Origin: Watersipora subatra
Lineage: Eukaryota > Bryozoa > Gymnolaemata > Cheilostomatida > Watersiporidae
Length of the DNA stretch: 64,000 bases
Direction: 5' to 3'
Assembly: GCF_963576615.1 (NCBI RefSeq)
Contig: NC_088715.1
Span: 49,888,007-49,952,006 of the forward strand
Position 1 is the first letter of the stretch. Each line of letters begins with the position of its first letter. Below are positions 56,221-64,000 of this stretch, piece after piece. Both the position numbers and the translations under genes were made by a program. Under the pieces are notes generated by a model. The model searched no databases. It saw only the letters and a list, made by a program, of their open reading frames with translations, and had not been told where the DNA came from.

Positions 56221-56786
56221 TGATGATATCCATTATATAATGCGTATGTCACACTACAGCCAGATTAAATATACACTGTTTCTATGACGGACATGATGAT
56301 ATCCATTATATAATGCGTATGTTACACTACAGCCAGATTAAATATACACTGTTTCCATGACGGGCATGATGATATCCATTATATAATGCGTATGTCACAC
56401 TACAGCCAGATTAAATATACACTGTTTCTATGACGGGCATGATGATATCCATCATATAATGCGTATGTCACACTACAACCAGATTAAATATACACTGTTT
56501 CCATGATGATGATTTGTATCCATTATATAATGCGTATGTCACACTACAGCCAGATTAAATATACACTGTTTCCATGATGATGATTTGTATCCATTATATA
56601 ATGCGTATGTCACACTACAGCCAGATTAAATATACACTGTATCTATGACGATGATTTGTATCCATTATATAATGCGTATGTCACACTACAGCCAGATTAA
56701 ATATACACTGTTTCTATGACGATGATTTGTATCCATTATATAATGCGTATGTCACACTACAGCCAGATTAAATATACACTGTTTCC
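56221..56786. repeat. 73-bp tandem repeat, right block
   Basis: About eight units continuing the phase of the left block. Later units carry the GACGATGATTTGTATCC variant. The last unit passes without a break into the MITE at 56760. Confidence 0.95.
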
Positions 56787-57127
56787 ATGACGATGATATG
56801 TATCAATTTGCAAGTCATCCACAAGATGGAAGCAGCAAAAGTTTGCAAGTCAAGCGAGTTTGGTTACTCGCAGATTTTTATCAAATGTTTCATGCTCGCG
56901 AATAATGCACAAGAATATGCACAGCCATTTTTGTTTCGATTCGAGCAGTTTCGAATGTTGATAAGCGTGACAAGACTGTGTCAAGCAACACAGTCTAGTG
57001 GCTTTCTTGCATTTTAAACACTCAAGTTAATCTGCAACATGTGATTGTCAATTGAAACACTTATCACACGGTAACTCAATGTGTGCACAACTCCAAATCT
57101 GCATCATGCATGTCATGAAAACAGAGT
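56760..57127. mobile_element. MITE family C, copy 5, contiguous with the 73-bp array
   Basis: Left end ACACTGTTTCCATGACGATG, right end CATGCATGTCATGAAAACAG. Interior AAGCGAGTTTGGTTACTCGC and TTTATCAAATGTTTCATGCT. The short plus-strand frame at 56787-57017 is a translation of the MITE. Confidence 0.82.
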
Positions 57128-58874
57128 GAAAGAAGATAAAATAAATAAACAGGGGTAGGAAAACAATATATTAGTGCCTTTCAGATGCCTCGTTTTCTGT
57201 CTCTATATATTCGGTCCATTGTTTGGTATCATGGAGTTTTATATAGCTGGACAACATAACTATCCTTTGGTATATAGTTGTTTGTTTTTACAGCACAGGG
57301 TTTGCTTTGCCTTTCATAACACATCTACTCAGGGTTTAATTACTTGTAATTTTGACACTGGCACAATTGTGGCAGTCGAGTGGCAATTATGCCATCACAA
57401 AGACACCCTTTATTAATTTTTTAATCAGCCAAGGTAACGACCTCTTCGCGCCCGCACAGAAAAGACCGACTGAAATCAGAGCCAGTAAGGAACCTTGATG
57501 TACTGCACAACGCAATGAACTTTGAATTATTATAGCAAATGCCCAGACTTATTAAAATATTTTTCAAACCAAAATTAATACTAAGCAGTGACTAAACCAT
57601 TCAATGATAGTTGAATCCTCATCAGTGTCAGCCTTGGTGAAAGGTTTTGGTTTTGGCCTTCTAAATTTAACTGATATCTTCATCAACCAACCTTATTTCA
57701 CTACAGCCAAAATTAAAGACAAAACTGGGTAGAAAATTTTCAGGCTTCACGTAGCAGATCCATAAAACTTATTGCAAGTGTATGACTAAGGTTTTCCGAT
57801 TGAGTGATTTTAAAAGCAGGAAAATTGTATCTTTTTATCTACTGTATAACTTGGGCTTTGACATGGCTGGCATAATATTTATGAGATCATACACTCCAGC
57901 ACTGCTGTGTGATTGCACCACTGCTTAAACAGTAGTTCACATAAGCCTGTGTAAACATGTTGTTTTGGACATAATGCTGTTTTTGTTTGAAAAAATAAGT
58001 TAAAAAATCGTAAAACTGAATTTGTTTTGCTGACTTTTAATAATACTTTGAAACCTGAGCTTGAACTTGTTTGGAAGTTGTTTTCCCATCTGATCCTATG
58101 CTTGAGAAAACTCAGCTGCATAGTTTTGCATTGTTCTTACCCTCTTCTAGTTTAGCTGAGTAGTTATGTCTCTACGCTTAGATAATTTTTACTTCTATGC
58201 TTACTTTCAGTGTGCAATTTTTACTAGCGCAAGGCCGGGTGTGCAATATTTGTACACCTCATTAGTTATGTTGGTCTACGATAATTCTGTGAGCAAACCT
58301 TGACCACAACTATGATTGATGCATTCATGATTGCTCTTCTATTGGAGACATTTCCACAAGATACGCATCAGTGATTATCGCTCTGCACAAGTCATGAAAC
58401 CTACTTGTAGCATTGTCATTACTGGCTGTACTCGTCTCAGTTTTGTTTTGCTTGCTTAGCCTTCTCTTTACTTATGATGGAACCGTTTGCGAGACTCAAC
58501 TCAATTTGTAGACAATATTTGTTTTGCTCTTTCAGGTCTCTTCAGTGCAGCTCAGAGTTTGATCATTATGCTTTTGTGAGTATACCAATTCTTTTTAGTC
58601 TTTCTATCATTAAATGCAGGACTTAAGTTTCATTGAATCAGGCTTAACTATTTCTTTCACTAGTAACATTCTCTCTATGATGCTTTGCAAGGCTGTTTGT
58701 ATATTAGAATGCTATGTTCATTTCGAGAAGTGGCACAGTAAAGCAGATAAAGAATGTTTGATGTATCTCATCTTTATTAAAACAGCAATTGCAACAGAAC
58801 ATAATAACATAGTGTTTATGTTGTAAATAATAATACCAATGATTACTATTGAGTAATGTTTGTTACCAACTATC
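57128..58874. other. Spacer, nothing firmly recognised
   Basis: GAGTAGTTATGTCTCTACGC at about 58157 and the following 25 bp recur near 61360, so a small dispersed repeat is present. Open frames of 70-80 codons have no domain. Confidence 0.4.
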
Positions 58875-59123
58875 CTAAGCATTGGCTATGCTTTGAATGA
58901 TCAGAGGAATATAAATCACATTTAAACTGCTAGTGTTGATAACATTTCTGTACTTGTGTATTGTATAGCCATAAACGAAATCGTCATTTGCACAAGTATC
59001 TCCATTATCATCAAGAAGATTAATAATATGATCTAGAGTGAACCTCTTTGCTATATGCGTTAGAAATAAAGATACAATATTGTCCGCACACAGTAGAGAA
59101 TGGAGTCTAAAGTGATTTGGCAT
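58875..59123 (-). pseudogene. Polinton-type cysteine protease fragment, second copy (C-terminal part)
   Basis: The minus-strand translation from about 59060 downward resembles the fragment at 59771-59985: both have FTLDHI/FTLEHI, DDNGDT/NDNNDT, ANDDFVYGY/ANDAFIYSY and the INT...L-VI-IP ending. The Cys-Gly-x-Tyr-Cys active-site region just upstream is only legible in a different frame, so this copy is frameshifted. The N-terminal part with the catalytic His is missing. A dead remnant. Confidence 0.6.
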
Positions 59124-59770
59124 TATATGTCCAGTCTATGCAATTGGCTAGTACGTCAGTAGTAGTATAGATACCTACCTAAAGTCATATAAGCTGTCAT
59201 GTAAGTAGTATAGATACCTCCCTTTCGACAAGTTATATTTCCTGACGACTGACTAAGCGATTAACTTGTCCAAAGGATATCATTACAAGCTTGGCTAGGT
59301 AATTAACTCTTTCAAGGGTATCATTATCTAACCATCGCTAGATAATTAACTTGGCCATCATTCTACGTACTGGCTGCGCTTGGGCCGCTAGGCTCTACCA
59401 CGCTTGGCCTGCTACGCTTGGTTCAAAAACAATTTTTCAAAAGGTTAGTGCACTGCTTTGCTTGGATTATTCCTCCATTTCTGTGGTATAGGTATGCTGA
59501 GCTTTTCTTTTTGATGTGCCGGTATGTATTGTACATAACTTATAGTTCTCTTCTTCATATTGTAATCCTGTTTAGGACAATTAGCGAGTGTGGTAATATA
59601 TTAGAGGATCAAAAGAAAGGTCTTTCATCATAATGATTTATTGATAGTAAAAATAGAATATAATAGTGTACCATTAGTAGCCAGTAAAGGCAAATTCTGA
59701 ACTCATATCCAACATGGTGTGTCATCGAATGAAAAAAAAACAATTATTAATGATGATGACAAATCTTTGG
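59124..59770. other. Spacer between protease fragments
   Basis: Contains repeated GTAGTATAGATACCT (59160, 59205) and TAATTAACTTG-like phrases, and a 71-codon frame without domain. Confidence 0.4.
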
Positions 59771-60326
59771 TTAGTACCCGCCAACTAGTAACTGCCCCTC
59801 CCTAGCTGATTGTTGATAGATAAAAGGAATGTCAATCACCTTTAGTTGATCTGTGTTAATTATCTCGTTATACTCATGTTTTGTATAACTATAAATGAAA
59901 GCATCATTTGCAAAAGTATCATTGTTATCATTTATAGGCATAATAATGTGTTCTAAAGTGAACTCTTTTGCCATGTGGGTTAGAAAAAAGATTCAATATT
60001 CTCCACACTGTTGAAAAAGTTGATTGAGGAGGAGTAGTGTTATACATCCAATCGATACAGTCATCCAGAGCATCTCCTACTTTGGGTATGTTGTAAGGTG
60101 GATATCCGTAACTATCAAAGTATACACCGGTTCCATCCTTGTTCTTCATGAAACAAACCCAGTGTTCCCCTCTGTCTGTATGGGGTTTTGTATTGATGAC
60201 TGCGCAAGAAGGAAAAGTGAGCTCCTTATATGGAATTCTGTCAATAGGAAACACTCCTCTAAAGTTTAAAGGTTGACTTGCAACAAAATTCACATTACAG
60301 TTATTTGGTATCAAAAGAATCACCAT
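59771..60326 (-). pseudogene. Polinton/Maverick-type adenain-like cysteine protease, decayed
   Basis: In an intact element this enzyme processes virion-like capsid proteins. The first frame (60326-about 60010) opens MVILLIPNNC and carries GVFPIDR, then GEHWVCF with the catalytic His and FDSYGYPP with the likely acidic residue, as in adenain-like proteases. The active-site Cys motif follows in another frame, so there is a one-base-type frameshift near 60010. In that second frame an in-frame TGA lies right after CGEY. The C-terminal 67 residues continue from MAKEFTLEHI to 59771. It therefore carries at least two lesions and cannot make an active enzyme. No polymerase, integrase, ATPase or capsid genes are adjacent, so it is an isolated relic of a Polinton or a related virus-like element. 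Confidence 0.75.
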
Positions 60327-60399
60327 GTCTTACTCTGTTGTGTTGTAAGTGCCAAATACGTGGAAATGTGATTACAAGCTCTTAAAAGCTCAAAAACGA
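60266..60399 (-). repeat. Left arm of inverted repeat at the protease 5' end
   Basis: About 134 bp, approximately 90-95 percent identical by eye to the complement of 61020-61153. It includes the first 20 or so protease codons and about 70 bp upstream. Confidence 0.88.
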
Positions 60400-61019
60400 A
60401 AAGCCGCCGAAAATTGGAATCTGTTAATTTCTCTGACGTAGTCATTACAGTTTGGTTATCGTCTTGTCACGTGATGTTTTCACGTGAATTGAAAGGCCAA
60501 TAAAAAGCTCAATATAAAACTTATCGTAGCACTAGTTTATGACAAACACTTCGGGTGTTACCGAAGACCCCGTATCAAATATAGATGCTCGCTACGTTAC
60601 AGTTTTATTTCGGCATTATTCAATCGTCAAGTCGTAATCTGATCATGTGACTCAATACTTCGCAAATAATTTTTGCAGCACTTTTCAATTATCACAGGTA
60701 ACCAACAGGCTTGTCATGATTATCAGACAATGATATGTACTCCTTCGAGCTAAGATTAAAAAGTTTAACGATTTTTTACGGTAGGTTATAAGATATCAGT
60801 GCTAAAAGTGACAGCATTACAATGACGGTAAAACAGACGCGTAAGAACAATAGACATGGTCTTATTGAATGCGTGAAGTATATTTGTGAAAATATTTCGA
60901 CGATTGAAGTTGCATGAAAGTGTAAACAGAAACCATCCTGTAACAACTACGTCCCATTTGAGCCGTTTTGGAAAGCGAATCCAAACTACGGCGGTCTCGT
61001 GTGGCTGCGATTAACTGTT
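60400..61019. other. 620-bp loop of the inverted repeat
   Basis: Noncoding, with CACGTGATGTTTTCACGTGA (a near-palindrome) near 60469-60488. No similarity to the rest of the window was noticed. It could be the original terminal region of the Polinton or an unrelated insert. Confidence 0.45.
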
Positions 61020-61155
61020 TGTTTTTGAGCTTTTAAGAGCTTGTAATCACATTCCCATATATTTTGCACCTACAACACAACAGAGTAAGACATGGTGAAT
61101 CTTTTGATACCAAATAACTGTAATGTGAATTTTGTTGCAAGTCAACCTTTAAGGG
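61020..61155 (+). pseudogene. Inverted duplicate of the protease 5' end
   Basis: The plus strand at 61092 starts a reading frame whose first 20 or so codons match the start of the protease at 60326. Similarity then stops abruptly at about 61153 (CCTTTAAGGG). A partial inverted copy, noncoding in effect. Confidence 0.8.
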
Positions 61156-61803
61156 TTGCATATCTTTTTCTGACGTGATCGCCTTATATATCTTATTTGT
61201 ATTCATCCTGTGAAATTTGTGTAAACCTGTCGATTTTTATCAATTTTTATTACTGCATCGCTTTCCGCAAAAAACCACAACATTGACTGGTTCGGTTAGT
61301 GCGCTACCAAACTTTAGTTCTAGTCTAGCTACTCCCTTTTTAAGTACATGATAACAACCAGAGTAGTTATGTTACCGCCTCTACGCTTAGATAATTTTCA
61401 AGCTTTCTAAGCTTAAATTTTTAACTTTGTTCATAGAATATGTTCATTGCATTCAATTCAGAGATTTCTGTATATCATCATTTTCCACTCGCAGATTGTA
61501 GAGTCTAGAATATTTGCGACGCATGCTGTAGTTACGAATCCCTGTCCAATTTCTCCTCAACACTTTGTTAGTTTGATGTTTGTAGATTCCTTTGTAACTA
61601 GAAGTGAATTCAGTTTCATCATGAAACCAAATGGGTAAACAATCAGAAGGTTCAACACGTCCGTTATTGTTGGCAGTTTCAGTCTAAAATAGTAACAGCA
61701 TTTCATAATCTAGCGTAATTATTTACGGCTAACTCGCTGTTCTTTCATAGTGTTTCAGTTGATTCAAAGAAATGAGTTCATTTTCATAAGAATATATGAT
61801 AAA
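61156..61803. other. Spacer with one exon-like segment
   Basis: See the separate entry for 61496-61637. Otherwise AT-rich with the CTCTACGCTTAGATAATTTT dispersed phrase (61379), shared with 58172. Confidence 0.4.
61496..61637 (+). CDS. Exon-like open segment, doubtful
   Basis: From the acceptor-like CCACTCGCAG (ends 61495) to a donor-like GTAAAC (61635) the frame reads IVESRIFATHAVVTNPCPIS onward with balanced composition. A stop follows immediately if unspliced. Family not recognised and no partner exons found. Confidence 0.25.
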
Positions 61804-63333
61804 CTAGAAATTCCACTGTCATACAGCCCACGACCAAAGAGATGGCCAGAGATATTGGCAAAAAAATAAAGGGTGCTGATGGTTGAGAAATGCAATATTA
61901 GCAATCAAATGGCTCTGCAGTGCAATAGGATAACTGCAATGGTAGCTGTAATGTACTGGGTGTGGGTGTTATTATATACAACAATAAGCAATAATGAATG
62001 GAAAAGATGTTTATATTTTCCCCCTGCAATAGGAGAAATGCAATATTGGCCAATATTAGAAATAAAATGCACTGATATTCTTAGAATAATCAATTTTATT
62101 AATATAGTAATAATAGAAAAACAATACACAATTTTGTTTACATTTCAAAACGTCATAGGTAGCAATATCGAGAAGTTGTGGTATTTATATAGGTTTTTAG
62201 AAAATTTATTTAAAAAGTGTTTGGTCATGACAAACAACAACAATGAAAGGAAAATATTACACGTTTATATCTCTCCCTTGCAATAGGAGAAATGAAATGT
62301 TGGCCAATATTATAAGTAAAATGCACTGATATTATTAAAATAATCAATATTGTTAATATAGTAATACAGCAATAATAGAAAACCTATGAGCGTTCATGCG
62401 TCTCGAAGATTTCTGCAAACTGCAGCAAAATAAAAGCTGTTATAAAAGTGTTATAAAGCTGTAGGCCTAATTTACTGTAATGTATGTAATTCAACAACAA
62501 TAAAGAAATATGTTTATTATAACTCTGAAATGCAAAATTAGAAGTAAAATGGCAAGCTACTGTGTACTATACACAGTTTGAAAGTTGGTTGCGTTGAATG
62601 TAGAATGGTTTTGATAAGCGATCTTTAACAGAAAGCGAGTAAGAGCATTCACGCGTATAAAACTGTAGCAAAATAAAAAATGTTCTCGTCATGAAGGGGC
62701 GTTGTAGTTCGGCCCTAGCTTGTACATAAGTTGTAAAGAATTTCGGCTAACGTTTCAAATAATGAAACCTTCGGTGATTGGACAAAAAACACAGGCTGAT
62801 AAACTGTGTACCACAATTTCGTACCTGTAAATCGGTCTACGCCTCAAACGGTCTACGTTTATTACAGAAACCTTCGAGTAAATTCGATTACAAGTAAAAA
62901 ATGCCATAGACTGATGAAATGAGCACGGTTTTCTCGTGAAATGCGCACTGCTAAATAGTTCTACAATCGGTCGCACGGCTTTATTGGCGTTTCAATTTTC
63001 GGTCTTAACTTTTATTAAACCGAGCTTTTCAAGCTTTTTGTGACAATTTTCGTTCAAATTAATCTGTCTATTTGTGTATAATCCGATCAGATGGGTAAGT
63101 TTTAAGATATTACCGTAGGTTTACAAAGACTTGGTAACATATTTAAATAGGTTTAAATGTGTTTTGTATCGTTATTATACTTTAACGACTTTAAATTCCG
63201 ATGCTTAAATTTTTTGATGAAATTTCTTGACGAGGGTTCGTCTCATTGTTGATGAATAATTTTCGTAAGTTGTGTGCACATGCATTTATCATAAAAACTC
63301 CCACACTTCCGCTCCACTCGTGTGGTCGTGGGA
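61804..63333 (-). repeat. Long dispersed repeat, right copy
   Basis: Inverted relative of 4289-5455: it begins CTAGAAATTCCACTGTCATA and ends GTGGTCGTGGGA. At 1.53 kb it is longer than the left copy because of extra sequence at about 62180-62880, including a second copy of the AATATTGGCC / AAAATGCACTGATATT segment (62295-62345). Open frames here are not conserved in the left copy. Confidence 0.8.
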
Positions 63334-63720
63334 TTAAGTGAAGGAGTATCAATTTTATAGCAATTACCTTACAAACGTGCTTAGCTTGCTTTCAGGGAGA
63401 TATTAGTTGGTTGCAAGTTGCGCATCTTACTTTGTGCACATTTAGGTGTCTTGACAGCCCAAACTGATACTTGTACTTTTTTGTGCATAGGAAACAGTCA
63501 TATTTGCTCACATCTGTAGCATAAATATTTGGCTATTTATTGATTAATGATGAATACATATTTGCATAGGAATGTGTACGTTTTTAAAAAGTAAACCACC
63601 GGCATCAATATTCAATCAGCATTTTATTCAATCATAGATAAGCATAATATAGGGGACTATCCATATATATGAAAAATCAGTTACTCATTCTGTATGTACA
63701 GCATAGAAATGTGTTAGCTG
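63334..63720. other. Spacer, nothing recognised
   Basis: AT-rich sequence with no open frame of note. Confidence 0.4.
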
Positions 63721-64000
63721 TTATAATGGAATACAATCACAAGTGAATTTGACAAAACTGATGTATTCGCATTCAACATTCGCATTGTCTAATAACCAAT
63801 GAAAAGCATCTGTAAATAACTTTCTACTAAAATACTGGGCTATAATAATCATTTTTGAGATTATATCTAATTGTACTTTTTTTTTTGAATGTTCTTTGTA
63901 AACATTCTCTATAGTAGTGAATACTCTCCTCACAAAATGCTCAAAGTTTGGTTCTCTTTGAGGTATCAGTGGTATTACATCCCAAAGCAGCGCACCATCC
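63721..64000 (-). CDS. Partial open frame leaving the window, unknown function
   Basis: The minus-strand frame is open from the window edge to a stop at 63721-63723, about 92 codons. It starts at the edge with DGALLWDVIPLIPQREPNFE and ends FTCDCIPL. Mixed composition, with a basic stretch EHSKKKVQ. It looks like the C-terminal exon of a gene or of a transposon protein. Not recognised. Same strand as the protease relics, but 3.4 kb away. Confidence 0.4.
   Translation of the reverse strand, partial: DGALLWDVIPLIPQREPNFEHFVRRVFTTIENVYKEHSKKKVQLDIISKMIIIAQYFSRKLFTDAFHWLLDNANVECEYISFVKFTCDCIPL

Noticed and set aside
4289-63333. One giant transposon with 1.2-kb terminal inverted repeats
   Set aside because: The interior holds two ordinary host genes and many independent repeats, and no replication or integration genes. 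Two separate insertions in opposite orientation are simpler.

Overview
This is a stretch of an AT-rich animal genome. Two genes have short coding exons with consensus GT..AG boundaries and long introns full of repeats, and the spacers hold tRNA-derived SINEs, MITEs, foldback elements and minisatellites. There is no operon structure, CRISPR array, ribosomal RNA or canonical tRNA gene. The receptor architecture (somatomedin-B-like module, Cys-rich ectodomain, Methuselah-type seven-helix domain) and the repeat style suggest a marine invertebrate, most likely a lophotrochozoan such as a mollusc or bryozoan. I cannot fix the phylum.

Layout. 1-132: possible end of a coding exon entering from the left. 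133-23538: gene-poor spacer with minisatellites (2.4, 7.6, 10.0, 16.3, 18.6 and 22.1 kb), SINEs and many MITEs. 23539-38097, plus strand: a nine-exon receptor gene whose joined coding length is 2421 nt (806 residues). It has a signal peptide, a somatomedin-B-like exon, a Cys-rich extracellular region and one last exon carrying all seven helices. 38098-48067: spacer with two related 16-bp arrays, a foldback element and a 2.2-kb 26-bp minisatellite. 48068-54033, minus strand: an ankyrin-repeat gene whose first exon has three ANK units spaced 39 residues apart, followed by two paralogous 84-nt coiled-coil exons and perhaps a 42-nt exon. Its 3' end was not found. Its first intron holds a 34-bp minisatellite, a 1.1-kb element with TA-flanked inverted repeats and a gutted piggyBac copy. 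55003-57127: a 73-bp tandem repeat split by a clean 570-bp insertion and running directly into a MITE whose end it repeats. 58875-61155: decayed pieces of an adenain-like cysteine protease of the Polinton/Maverick type, including an inverted duplicate of its 5' end. 61804-63333: a dispersed repeat whose inverted partner lies at 4289-5455. 63721-64000: an open frame of unknown function leaving the window.

The two host genes face each other (convergent) with about 10 kb of repeat-rich DNA between them. Nothing suggests they act together. The most interesting material is the repeat biology: a satellite apparently born from a MITE end, pairs of related minisatellites a few kb apart, arrays rich in splice-donor-like GTAAGT, several MITE families sharing GTTTCCAT near their ends, and the unusual 39-residue ankyrin units. 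All boundaries and similarities were found by eye; no alignment or database search was run.
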